Shown here: positions 24,502 through 31,699 of the stretch, in pieces | Layout of the letters: the number at the start of each line of letters is the position of its first letter | Position numbering within the stretch: position 1 is the stretch's first letter | From: an uncultured bacterium | GTDB lineage: Bacteria > Bacillota_I > Bacilli_A > RF39 > UBA660 | Assembly (NCBI GenBank): GCA_949285875.1 | Contig: CASDZZ010000009.1 | Span: 1-36,878, forward strand | Length of the DNA: 36,878 nt | Direction of reading: 5' to 3' | Notes under the pieces: model-generated | Database searches by the model: none | The model's input: the letters and a program-made list of their open reading frames with translations, nothing else | What the model was told of the DNA's origin: nothing | Program-made: the position numbers and the translations under genes

Positions 24502-25023
24502 ATGTTAAAAAAATTTATTCCAGCTATGTATCAAAAAGATATTTTTTCAATTAATTATAAAAAATTAAAAGAAAATAATATTAAGTGTTTATTGTTTGAT
24601 TTAGATAATACTTTATCTCCTGCTAAAGAAATTATTTTTTGTAAGAAAACAAAAAAGTTATTTGATTCCTTAAAAAAAGATTTTAGAATAATAATTTTTT
24701 CAAATAACTTTCCTAAAAGAGTAACAAAGTTTTCAAAATATTATGATGTATCTTGTGAATGTCTTTCTGCGAAACCTTTTTCTTTTAAATATAGAAGTAT
24801 ACTAAAAAAATATAATTATAAAAACCATGAGGTAGCAGCTATTGGGGATCAATTATTAACTGATATTAAAGGTGGTAATAAAATGAAAATTATGACTATC
24901 TTAGTTGAACCTATTAGTAAAATTGATGAAAAAGAAACTTGGCTTAATAGAAAGATAGAAAAATATATTTATAAAAAATTTAAGGAAAAAGAAATTTTGA
25001 TAAAGGGTAGATATTATGACTAA
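24502..25023 (+). CDS. yqeG: YqeG-family HAD phosphatase
   Basis: The 173-residue protein has HAD motif I FDLDNTLSP (Asp33 nucleophile, Asp35), motif II IIFSNNFP, a Lys in LSAKPF (motif III) and motif IV GDQLLTDIKGG. These place it in the IIIA subfamily that includes YqeG. The substrate is not known. It overlaps yqeH by 8 bases, as in Bacillus, where yqeG-yqeH precede aroE and nadD; those genes are absent here. Confidence 0.92.
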   Translation: MLKKFIPAMYQKDIFSINYKKLKENNIKCLLFDLDNTLSPAKEIIFCKKTKKLFDSLKKDFRIIIFSNNFPKRVTKFSKYYDVSCECLSAKPFSFKYRSILKKYNYKNHEVAAIGDQLLTDIKGGNKMKIMTILVEPISKIDEKETWLNRKIEKYIYKKFKEKEILIKGRYYD

Positions 25024-26026
25024 AAAATGCGTTGGTTGTGGTGCTGTTTTTCAAACTAGTGAAATTAACAAGCCTGGATTTGTAGAAAAAGAAAACTTTG
25101 AAAAATCTTTAGTGTGTCAAAGATGTTTTAAAATAAAACACTATGGAGATTATCAGATTATAAAGAAAGATAAAAAAGATTACAAAAAAATATTTGATGA
25201 AATAAAAAGTAAAAATGAATTAATATTGTTTTTATGTGATATACTTACTTTGGATGAATCACTAAAAGAACTTAATAATTTTAAGGGAAGGGTAATTTTA
25301 GTTATAACAAAAAAGGATTTATTACCTAAGTCTGTTAAAGAAAACAAATTACTAAACTATATTAAAAATAATTATAATTTAGACGTAGTTAGTATTTTAT
25401 TTGTAAGCTCTGTAAAAAATTATAATTTAGATGTTTTGATGGGCTTGATATATAAGTATAAAAAAAGTAACAAGGTTTATTTAGTAGGAAATACAAATGC
25501 TGGTAAAAGTACTTTGATAAATGCTATTATAAAGTCATATAGTGAAAAAAATTCTTTAATTACAACTAGTATTTTACCTGCTACCACACTAGATGTAATT
25601 GAAATAAAACTAAATGATAAAATTACTTTAATAGATACCCCTGGGATAGTAAGTGAAGATAATTTTTTATCAGATGAAGAAGCTAAAAATGTAAAGATTA
25701 TTACTCCTAAGGTAGAAATAAAACCAATTACCTTTCAAATGAAGCCAAACCAATCTATTATAATTGGTAATTTTGCTAGAATAGATTATTTAAGCAGTCA
25801 TAATAATAGCTTTACGCTTTATGTAGCTAATAAAGTTGCAGTTAAAAGAATAAACTTAAATACCAATAATAGCTTAAGAAATTTAACTAAACATACTTTT
25901 TCTATAAAGGAAAGAAGTGATGTGGTCATTAATGGTTTATGTTTTTGTAAAATAGTAAGTGAAGCAAACATAAATATATATGTAAAAGATAATGTTAAAG
26001 TATTTATAAGACCAAATTTAATATAA
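25016..26026 (+). CDS. yqeH: YqeH circularly permuted GTPase (30S ribosome assembly)
   Basis: YqeH helps assemble the 30S subunit. The N-terminal zinc finger has CVGC (5 and 8) and CQRC (34 and 37). The GTPase motifs occur in permuted order: G4 TKKD (98-101), G5 SSV (131-133), G1 GNTNAGKST (158-166), a Thr-rich switch, and G3 DTPG (207-210). The C-terminal part (about 225-336) fits the RNA-interacting domain. The length of 336 is slightly shorter than the Bacillus protein (366). RBS AAAGGG lies in yqeG. Confidence 0.95.
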   Translation: MTKKCVGCGAVFQTSEINKPGFVEKENFEKSLVCQRCFKIKHYGDYQIIKKDKKDYKKIFDEIKSKNELILFLCDILTLDESLKELNNFKGRVILVITKKDLLPKSVKENKLLNYIKNNYNLDVVSILFVSSVKNYNLDVLMGLIYKYKKSNKVYLVGNTNAGKSTLINAIIKSYSEKNSLITTSILPATTLDVIEIKLNDKITLIDTPGIVSEDNFLSDEEAKNVKIITPKVEIKPITFQMKPNQSIIIGNFARIDYLSSHNNSFTLYVANKVAVKRINLNTNNSLRNLTKHTFSIKERSDVVINGLCFCKIVSEANINIYVKDNVKVFIRPNLI

Positions 26027-26042
26027 TAAATTTGGTCTTTTT
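26008..26042 (+). terminator. Rho-independent terminator after yqeH
   Basis: ACCAAATTTA (26011-26020) pairs perfectly with TAAATTTGGT (26027-26036), extendable by GA/TC at the base, followed by five T. The yqeH stop codon lies in the loop. Confidence 0.82.
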
Positions 26043-26048
26043 GTTTAT

Positions 26049-26055
26049 TTCGACA
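26049..26055 (-). promoter_or_regulatory. Possible Spo0A box before the spoIIB-position gene
   Basis: TTCGACA on the plus strand reads TGTCGAA on the minus strand, the core Spo0A-binding heptamer. It lies immediately before a possible -35 (TTGTTT, 26056-26061; -10 TATTAT at 26077-26082, 15-nt spacer). A few such heptamers are expected by chance in a window this size, so the promoter position is the main support. Confidence 0.3.
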
Positions 26056-26098
26056 TTGTTTTATATTTTATTATCGTATTATGTATTTGGTGATATAA

Positions 26099-26557
26099 AT
26101 GAAAAAAACTTTGTTTTGGATTTTTGCAGCTTTGTTATCTGGTGCTCTTTTAGGGTCTTTTACGTTTGATAGGTACGAAAATTTAAACGTAGAAAAAGTT
26201 ATAAATATAAATGATAAGGTTTATATGGCTAAATATGGAGAATATAAAAGTGAAGAGGAAATGATTAATAATATAAGTAATGTTGAAAGATATATTTATA
26301 TAGTAGAAGATGGAAAGTACAAAGCTTATGTGGGTGTTTCTACAACGAGCAAAAACATAAAAAAAATTGTTGATATATATTTAAATAAAAATATAAAATT
26401 GGACATTGAAAAGATTACTATTGATAATGAAGAATTTATTCAAAATTTAAATGAATATGAGAAATTACTTGATGCAACCGTGGATGAAAAATCTCTTTTA
26501 ATAATCCAAAATCAGATATTATCTTGTTATGAAGAGTTGGTGGTAAATAATGAGTAG
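26099..26557 (+). CDS. Bitopic membrane protein in the spoIIB position, possibly SPOR-like
   Basis: The 152-residue product has a short N-terminal anchor (about 4-21) and an outside domain of about 130 residues. The stretch KYKAYVGVSTTSKNIKKIV followed by DIYLNKNIKLDI resembles the YxVxVGxFxSxxNAxxxxxxL beginning of SPOR peptidoglycan-binding domains. It lies directly upstream of radC-mreC-mreD-spoIVF, the place held by spoIIB (a SPOR protein of the engulfing septum) and maf in Bacillus. I infer a SpoIIB-like role, but the similarity is weak and no motif is decisive. It overlaps radC by 8 bases. Its promoter has a possible Spo0A box. Confidence 0.55.
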   Translation: MKKTLFWIFAALLSGALLGSFTFDRYENLNVEKVININDKVYMAKYGEYKSEEEMINNISNVERYIYIVEDGKYKAYVGVSTTSKNIKKIVDIYLNKNIKLDIEKITIDNEEFIQNLNEYEKLLDATVDEKSLLIIQNQILSCYEELVVNNE

Positions 26558-27242
26558 TTTGCTTATAAGGGAGGTGCCTACTGAAGAAAGGCCAAGAGAA
26601 AGACTTATTAGATATGGAGCAAAAAACTTATCTACTGAAGATTTAATAGCAATAATTTTGAAGACAGGAACAAGAGATTATTCATCTAGGTTTTTAGCTT
26701 CTGAAATTTTGAAAATGGTTAAAGATGTGTCAGAATTAAAAACGCTAAGTTTATCTAGGTTAATTAGTATTAATGGAGTAGGAGCGGTAAAAGCAATAGA
26801 ATTTTTAGCAGCTTTAGAGTTAGGAAGAAGGGTATATGATGGCAGGGTGCTTGATAATGATTTAAAGTGTAATAGCGCAGAAAAAATTTTTAAACATTTT
26901 AGGTCAGAGTTATCTGGAAGTAAACAAGAATTTTTTTATTGTTTATATTTAAATCAGCAAAAAAAACTTATTGATAAAAAACTTTTATTTAAAGGTACTT
27001 TAAACAGAAGTCTAATTCACCCAAGAGAAATTTTTAAAGAAGCTTATTTATCTTCTGCTGCATATATAATTTGCTTACATAATCATCCTTCTGGAAATGT
27101 AATTCCATCAGAAGAAGATATAAATATAACTAATAATTTAATAAAAATAGGTAGGCTGCAAGGTATTCCTGTAATAGATCATATTATAATTGGGGATAGT
27201 AATTATTATAGTTTTTACGAAAACGATTTAATGGGTAGGTGA
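26550..27242 (+). CDS. radC: RadC/YsxA family JAMM protein
   Basis: The 230-residue protein has an N-terminal UPF0758 helix-hairpin-helix region (SINGVGAVKAI, 73-83) and a C-terminal JAB/MPN domain with the metal motif HNHPSG (177-182) followed by PSEED (186-190), giving His-His-Asp ligands. Despite its name a DNA repair role is not supported in studied bacteria. The gene order radC then mre genes is conserved in Bacillus. It ends inside the RBS of mreC. Confidence 0.94.
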   Translation: MSSLLIREVPTEERPRERLIRYGAKNLSTEDLIAIILKTGTRDYSSRFLASEILKMVKDVSELKTLSLSRLISINGVGAVKAIEFLAALELGRRVYDGRVLDNDLKCNSAEKIFKHFRSELSGSKQEFFYCLYLNQQKKLIDKKLLFKGTLNRSLIHPREIFKEAYLSSAAYIICLHNHPSGNVIPSEEDINITNNLIKIGRLQGIPVIDHIIIGDSNYYSFYENDLMGR

Positions 27243-27247
27243 TATTT

Positions 27248-28012
27248 TTGAAGAAGGTGAAAGCTAACTTAAAAGAAAAAAAATCTTTTGCAAAAAAAAT
27301 AGTTATACTTGTTTTTTTGTTTTTTATAGGCTTAACTCTTTTTTTAATACCGAGAAATTTTTTTGTATTAGAATCTTTAGTAAAAAGTACAACATCTTTT
27401 ATTAATTCTAGTATTAATAAAAAGTTTTATGGAAATTCAAAATTGGATAGTAATATAATAGAAAGTAAATTATCTAGTTTAAAAGAAGAAAATAAAAATT
27501 TAAAAGCATTATTAGATATAAAGACAAAACAAGAAAATTATGTTGCTGCTACGGTAACAAATCATATTTCAAATATTTTGTTTAATAATATCGACATAAA
27601 CAAGGGTAAAAATTCTAAATTAGAAAAAGGAAATCCAGTTATTAATGATAAAGGCTTAGTGGGTTTTATCAAAAAAACTTCTAATAATTTAAGTGAAGTT
27701 GAACTTATTACTAACGTTAATGAAGATAACATGTTTTCGGTTTTAATAGGAACTAAAGAGATATCTGGCTTACTATCTAGTTATGATAAAAAAAGTAATA
27801 CTTTTACGGTAACAAATGTAATGAGTAAAGATGATTTATTAAATAGCAATGTGGTTCTTTCTGGATTTGAAAATAGCAATTATAAAGGTTTATATATAGG
27901 TAAGGTTGTCGAGGATAAACTAGATAATTATGGCCTATCTAAAACTCTTAAAATAAAGTCTGAAGTGGACTTTTCAAATATATTATATGTTTTGGTGGTG
28001 ACAGATAATTGA
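27248..28012 (+). CDS. mreC: Rod shape-determining protein MreC
   Basis: MreC is the bitopic scaffold that links the elongasome to the wall. The protein has a basic cytoplasmic tail, a membrane helix (about 17-34), a coiled coil (about 70-95, SSLKEENKNLKALL), and the two MreC beta domains with KGLVGFIKKTSNN and SNVVLSGFENSNYKGLYIGKV. The start is TTG 27248, 5 nt after TAGGTGA (27236-27242); GTG 27239 lies within that site. Length 254. It lies between radC and mreD, but mreB, which Bacillus has between radC and mreC, is not here. Four bases overlap mreD. Confidence 0.9.
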   Translation: MKKVKANLKEKKSFAKKIVILVFLFFIGLTLFLIPRNFFVLESLVKSTTSFINSSINKKFYGNSKLDSNIIESKLSSLKEENKNLKALLDIKTKQENYVAATVTNHISNILFNNIDINKGKNSKLEKGNPVINDKGLVGFIKKTSNNLSEVELITNVNEDNMFSVLIGTKEISGLLSSYDKKSNTFTVTNVMSKDDLLNSNVVLSGFENSNYKGLYIGKVVEDKLDNYGLSKTLKIKSEVDFSNILYVLVVTDN

Positions 28013-28485
28013 TAACTCTTTTTATCGTTTTGCTATTTCTTTCATTATTATTAGAAACTTTTGTTACTAACTTATTTATTGGTATTAATCCATTTTTTTT
28101 ATTAGCTATAATAATTTTATTTAGTAGGTTTGTAGAAGAAAAAAAATATTTTTTTATCATCTTATTTTTCGCTTTAATTAATGATTTATTATATACAAAT
28201 TTTTCTTTTATTTTCCTTATAAATTTTTTGATAGTAGGTTTTTTATCTAAAAAATATTTAAAAGAAAATAATAATATTTTAATTAATTTATTGTTTTATT
28301 ATATTTTGGTGATACTATGTACCTTTAATCTTTTTGCTTTTAGTTTTATTACTAGACATAATAATTTTTTATTGGAACAAGATTTTTTAGTTTCTACAAT
28401 ATTAAATAGTTTTTATTTTTTGATAATATTTTTAATTAGTAATATTTTTTTATGTAATAGTAAGAAAAAATACTCATATTTTTAA
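28009..28485 (+). CDS. mreD: Rod shape-determining protein MreD
   Basis: The 158-residue, very hydrophobic protein with about five membrane helices (no soluble domain) in the position directly after mreC identifies MreD. The INDLLYTNFS region fits the family's DxL motif. It begins with TTG 28009, whose last base overlaps the mreC stop; GGTGGTGA lies upstream. Sequence conservation is low throughout the family, so position carries much of the weight. Confidence 0.82.
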   Translation: MITLFIVLLFLSLLLETFVTNLFIGINPFFLLAIIILFSRFVEEKKYFFIILFFALINDLLYTNFSFIFLINFLIVGFLSKKYLKENNNILINLLFYYILVILCTFNLFAFSFITRHNNFLLEQDFLVSTILNSFYFLIIFLISNIFLCNSKKKYSYF

Positions 28486-28498
28486 ATAGGTGATTATT

Positions 28499-29089
28499 TT
28501 GAACGATTTATCTTTTAAATTCCAAAAAAAAACAGAAACTAATAATTTTTTTTCTAAGTTTTTGTATTCAATAATTATTAAAAGTCTTTTAGTATGTATT
28601 ATCCTTTTAGGATCCATGATATATATAAAGCAAAGTGATGAAAACAAGGAAAAGTTTAAAAATGTAGTTTATAATAATTCACTATCTTTTGCTAGGATTT
28701 ATGATTCTTATAAAAAATATTTAGGAGATGTAATTCCATTTAAAAATATGTTTAATGATAATACTAAGATAGTTTCTAAAAATAATATAGAATATAGTAA
28801 TATTAAAGAAGAAAGTAATGGCTATATACTAACTGTTCAAAAAGACTACGCAGTACCAGTTATAAATGAAGGTATAGTAATAGAAGTAAGGAAGGATGAA
28901 ACTTTAAATAATGTGGTTACTATCCAGGATAAAACAGGTACCGACATAACATACGGATATTTAACAGATTTAAATGTTAAATTATATGATTATATTTCTA
29001 AGGGACAAATTGTAGGAGGAAGCTCTTCAAAATTATATTTAAGCTTTAAAAAGGATGGTAAGTATTTGGATTATGATGGATATATTTAA
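28499..29089 (+). CDS. spoIVFA: Stage IV sporulation protein FA-like (degenerate M23 domain)
   Basis: In Bacillus SpoIVFA holds the protease SpoIVFB and its inhibitor BofA together in the outer forespore membrane. The 196-residue product has a cytoplasmic tail, a membrane helix (about 22-42), a linker and a C-terminal LytM/M23-type beta domain (about 110-190, EGIVIEVRKD, GYLTDLN, SKGQIVGGSS). The zinc ligands of M23 peptidases are missing (KLYLSF where HxH is expected), as in SpoIVFA. It lies directly before spoIVFB, as in Bacillus. I chose TTG 28499 (TAGGTGA 6 nt upstream) over GTG 28490. A general degenerate M23 protein is the alternative. Confidence 0.82.
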   Translation: MNDLSFKFQKKTETNNFFSKFLYSIIIKSLLVCIILLGSMIYIKQSDENKEKFKNVVYNNSLSFARIYDSYKKYLGDVIPFKNMFNDNTKIVSKNNIEYSNIKEESNGYILTVQKDYAVPVINEGIVIEVRKDETLNNVVTIQDKTGTDITYGYLTDLNVKLYDYISKGQIVGGSSSKLYLSFKKDGKYLDYDGYI

Positions 29090-29849
29090 AAAAATAAACA
29101 TATCTTTTTCTTTATTAATACTCATTCTTATTTCTTTTTTATCAGGTTTATTCAAGGACATTTTAATATTATTTTTGATAATTTTCATTCATGAACTAGG
29201 TCACATTTTAGCATCTTTTAAATTTAAATGGAATATCAAAAAAATTAATTTTGGAATATGCGGAGGTTATATAACGTATGAGGAGAAAATTGATAAACCT
29301 TTCATAGAAGAATTTATTATAGCAATATCAGGTTTTTTATCTCAAACGTTATTTTTTATCATCATTTTATATTTAAGAAAAGAAAATTATTTTGATGAAA
29401 ACCTTTTTGAACTAATAAGAAAATATTATTTAGCCATTCTTTTTTTTAATTTTATTCCAGTAGAACCTTTAGATGGTTCTAAATTATTAGGGCTATTTTT
29501 TAGTATTTTTTTACCATATAAAGTTACTCTAAAAATAATGAATATTATTTCTTTTGTTATATTAACATTATTTTTTATCTTTTTTGTTCTTTATTCTCCT
29601 TATACCGAATTTAGCTATTTTATATTACTTTTTAACTTAGGTTTTTGCCTTTTAAAAAAAGTAAAAGAGGTACCTTACTTATATAATAAGTTTTTATTTG
29701 AAAGATATATTAATCCAATTGTTACTAATAAGATAGTTATAGTTAAAGGTAATTTATTATCAAAAATGAAACGTAGAAAAAAACATCTTTTTTTAATAAA
29801 TGGCAATTATAAAACAGAAAAATTATTATTATCTAAAAGATTTGACTAA
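29073..29849 (+). CDS. spoIVFB: Stage IV sporulation protein FB, site-2-type intramembrane metalloprotease
   Basis: SpoIVFB cleaves pro-sigma-K in the mother cell. The polytopic protein has HELGH in the second or third helix (IIFIHELGHILASF) and a third ligand in VEPLDGSKLL, the site-2 protease pattern. The C-terminus RRKKHLFLINGNYKTEKL resembles the conserved SpoIVFB tail rather than a CBS domain. The start is uncertain among ATG 29073, 29076 or 29055; I chose 29073. It overlaps spoIVFA, directly upstream of the L21 leader and rplU, as in Bacillus. Its substrate pro-sigK is encoded at 22812. Confidence 0.9.
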   Translation: MMDIFKKINISFSLLILILISFLSGLFKDILILFLIIFIHELGHILASFKFKWNIKKINFGICGGYITYEEKIDKPFIEEFIIAISGFLSQTLFFIIILYLRKENYFDENLFELIRKYYLAILFFNFIPVEPLDGSKLLGLFFSIFLPYKVTLKIMNIISFVILTLFFIFFVLYSPYTEFSYFILLFNLGFCLLKKVKEVPYLYNKFLFERYINPIVTNKIVIVKGNLLSKMKRRKKHLFLINGNYKTEKLLLSKRFD

Positions 29850-29870
29850 TATTTATTTATATGGTAGAAT
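29842..29870 (+). promoter_or_regulatory. Promoter of the rplU-prp-rpmA operon
   Basis: TTGACT (29842-29847, overlapping the end of spoIVFB), a 17-nt spacer and TGGTAGAAT with -10 TAGAAT (29865-29870). Both boxes are strong and start the ribosomal leader near 29877. Confidence 0.8.
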
Positions 29871-29877
29871 TAATACG

Positions 29878-29965
29878 TTTGTATGACTTCTTGTCTGCAA
29901 CCACACAGAAAAGGTTTAAACTTTAAAAGTGCCTTAATGGTGAGTCTAAGTTTAAAAAGAAGGAG
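29878..29965 (+). promoter_or_regulatory. Ribosomal protein L21 leader RNA
   Basis: The untranslated leader of rplU contains the L21-leader hallmarks: CTGCAACCACACAGAAAAGG, then a perfect 9-bp stem (29915-29923 with 29948-29956) enclosing GCCTTAATGG, followed by the RBS. The family is known from rplU operons of Bacillota and is presumed to mediate autoregulation by L21. Fold details beyond the stem are not checked. Confidence 0.8.
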
Positions 29966-29973
29966 GAATATTC

Positions 29974-30273
29974 ATGAAAGCTATTATCGAAACTGGTGGT
30001 AAACAATACCGCGTTGAAGAAGGTTCTGTTATCTATGTTGAAAAACTAGATGTAGAAGCTGGAAAAAATTATGTTTTCGACAAAGTAGTTATGGTTGGTG
30101 AAAAAGTTGGACGTCCATATGTAGACGGAGCTAACGTTGAAGCTAAAGTAGAAAAACAAGGTAAAAATAAGAAAATTACTATTTTTAAGTATTTACCAAA
30201 GAAAAGTTCACATAAAAAACAAGGTCATCGTCAACCATATACTAAATTAACTATTACTAAGATTAATGCTTAA
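29974..30273 (+). CDS. rplU: 50S ribosomal protein L21
   Basis: The 99-residue product begins [17 protein letters not shown] and ends with [16 protein letters not shown], the conserved 23S-binding region. The gene order rplU-prp-rpmA is universal in this group. RBS GAAGGAGGA lies 7 bases upstream, within the leader's end. Confidence 0.98.
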   Translation: MKAIIETGGKQYRVEEGSVIYVEKLDVEAGKNYVFDKVVMVGEKVGRPYVDGANVEAKVEKQGKNKKITIFKYLPKKSSHKKQGHRQPYTKLTITKINA

Positions 30274-30285
30274 GTTGGTGGTTAG

Positions 30286-30591
30286 ATGATTAAGATAAAA
30301 GTTAGTTATGATGATACTTATGTAAAGCAAATTACGGTAAAAGGTCATGCTAATTATGATGATTATGGCAAAGATATCGTTTGCGCTTCAGTAAGTTCCA
30401 TTGTTATAACTAGTTGTAATTTAGCTTTAAAGCTTGATGAGGCTTCTGTTTTGGTTGAGCAAAAAGAAGGTTTTATTGAAGTGTTAGTTTTAAAGCAGGA
30501 TGATATAATAAATAAAGTTTTTTTGAACATGATTGAAATGTTAGAAGAACTTTCCAAAGATTATAAAAAAAACGTTAAAATTATTATATAG
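30286..30591 (+). CDS. prp: Ribosomal-processing cysteine protease Prp
   Basis: Prp removes the N-terminal extension of ribosomal protein L27 in Bacillota. The 101-residue product contains the catalytic pair His21 ([15 protein letters not shown]) and Cys33, both intact. It stands between rplU and rpmA. The L27 gene that follows carries the matching cleavage site, which supports the role. Confidence 0.95.
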   Translation: MIKIKVSYDDTYVKQITVKGHANYDDYGKDIVCASVSSIVITSCNLALKLDEASVLVEQKEGFIEVLVLKQDDIINKVFLNMIEMLEELSKDYKKNVKIII

Positions 30592-30605
30592 AGGAGGTGC
30601 TCTTG

Positions 30606-30887
30606 ATGTTAAAATTAAACATTCAATTATTTGCACACGTTAAAGCACAAGGTTCAACTCATAACGGACGTGATAGTGAAGGTAGAAGATTAGGTGCAAA
30701 AGCTGCTGATGGAGAATTAATTAGTGCAGGATCAATAATTTACCGTCAAAGAGGTACTAAAATTTATCCAGGGGTAAACGTTGGTATGGGTAAAGATCAC
30801 ACATTATTTGCAAAGATTACTGGTTATGTTAGATATGAACGTAAGGGTAAAGATAAAAAGCAAGTTAGTGTATATGAAGAAAAATAA
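30606..30887 (+). CDS. rpmA: 50S ribosomal protein L27 with a Prp-cleaved N-terminal extension
   Basis: The 93-residue product begins [10 protein letters not shown], followed by [16 protein letters not shown], and has the conserved [14 protein letters not shown]. The extension [10 protein letters not shown] matches the Prp recognition pattern (MLxLxLQxFA), with cleavage expected after the Ala. I chose ATG 30606, 6 nt after GAGGAGGTG. It is cotranscribed with rplU and prp and ends at a terminator. Confidence 0.97.
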   Translation: MLKLNIQLFAHVKAQGSTHNGRDSEGRRLGAKAADGELISAGSIIYRQRGTKIYPGVNVGMGKDHTLFAKITGYVRYERKGKDKKQVSVYEEK

Positions 30888-30912
30888 TATCATCATCATG
30901 ATGATATTTTTT
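30886..30912 (+). terminator. Rho-independent terminator after rpmA
   Basis: AATATCATC (30886-30894) pairs with GATGATATT (30900-30908); the loop is ATCAT and a T-run follows. Confidence 0.82.
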
Positions 30913-30940
30913 ATTTAAACTATTATTTTATCATAATTTA

Positions 30941-30949
30941 TGGTAAAAT
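30941..30949 (+). promoter_or_regulatory. Extended -10 promoter of trmB
   Basis: TGGTAAAAT (-10 TAAAAT at 30944-30949), 17 bases before the trmB ATG. Confidence 0.5.
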
Positions 30950-30966
30950 TTTGATGAGGTGAAATT

Positions 30967-31605
30967 ATGAGATATAATGTTTTAAAAGATGCTGACGAAA
31001 TTTTAAAGAGTAGTTCATATCTTGTTAAAAATCCTAAGGAATACAAGAATAATTGGAAACAAGTTTTCAAAAATAATAATCCCATTTGTTTAGAATTAGG
31101 AATGGGAAGAGGAAGCTTTTTAATTCAAATGGCAAAATTACATCCTAATATTAATTATATAGGTTTAGAAATAGATAAATCACAAACGGCAACGGCTATA
31201 AATAATATAGGTGGTCAAAAAATTAATAATTTAAAAATGATTTGTGCTGATGCAAAAGATATAATAGATTTTTTTGGAAAAGAAATAGATACTATTTATT
31301 TAACTTTTTCTGAGCCTTGGCCTAAAAAGCAAGATGAGAAAAAAAGATTTACTCACGTTAACTATTTGAAACTTTATGATAGGATTTTCAAGAAAAATAA
31401 GCATATAATCCTAAAAACTGACAATAAAATATTATTTTCTTCTGCTTTAGAAAGTTTAAGTGAGTATTGGTACGTTTTTGATAAGATTAGTTTAGATCTT
31501 CATAATGATGAAAGAAAAATAGAAAATGTTATGACTGATTTTGAAAAACAATATTATAAAGAAAAAAGGTCAATATATTACTTGGAAGCATCATTTAAAA
31601 ATTAG
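30967..31605 (+). CDS. trmB: tRNA (guanine-N7)-methyltransferase
   Basis: TrmB methylates G46 in the tRNA variable loop using S-adenosylmethionine. The 212-residue product has the SAM loop LELGMGRGSF (42-51), LEIDKS for the ribose hydroxyls, and the family motif YLTFSEPWPKKQDEKKRFTH, in which the usual Asp before PWPK is Glu; a terminal YYLEASFK follows. RBS GAGGTGA lies 4 bases upstream. It is followed by an unknown gene and obgE, where Bacillus has spo0B and obg. Confidence 0.94.
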   Translation: MRYNVLKDADEILKSSSYLVKNPKEYKNNWKQVFKNNNPICLELGMGRGSFLIQMAKLHPNINYIGLEIDKSQTATAINNIGGQKINNLKMICADAKDIIDFFGKEIDTIYLTFSEPWPKKQDEKKRFTHVNYLKLYDRIFKKNKHIILKTDNKILFSSALESLSEYWYVFDKISLDLHNDERKIENVMTDFEKQYYKEKRSIYYLEASFKN

Positions 31606-31610
31606 TTAAT

Positions 31611-31670
31611 AAAGGGGGTTTGAAATTGAAATTAATTAATAAAATTATTGTTTTTTTATTGAAAAAATAG
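31611..31670 (+). other. Displaced 5' end of the following gene, with a U UUU UUA heptamer
   Basis: A strong AAAGGGGG (31611-31618) precedes TTG 31626, which opens a 14-codon frame MKLINKIIVFLLKK ending at TAG 31668. The frame that carries the long protein at 31700 is open from 31643 and reads IEKIVSNNVFIKNE straight into it without a good start of its own. A -1 slip at T TTT TTA (31652-31658, aligned with the zero frame) joins the two exactly; one extra T in the T7 run would also do so. The heptamer equals the retroviral gag-pol type slippery sequence. It could be true frameshifting, phase variation, or a sequencing or assembly error. Confidence 0.5.
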
Positions 31671-31699
31671 TTAGTAATAATGTTTTTATAAAAAATGAA

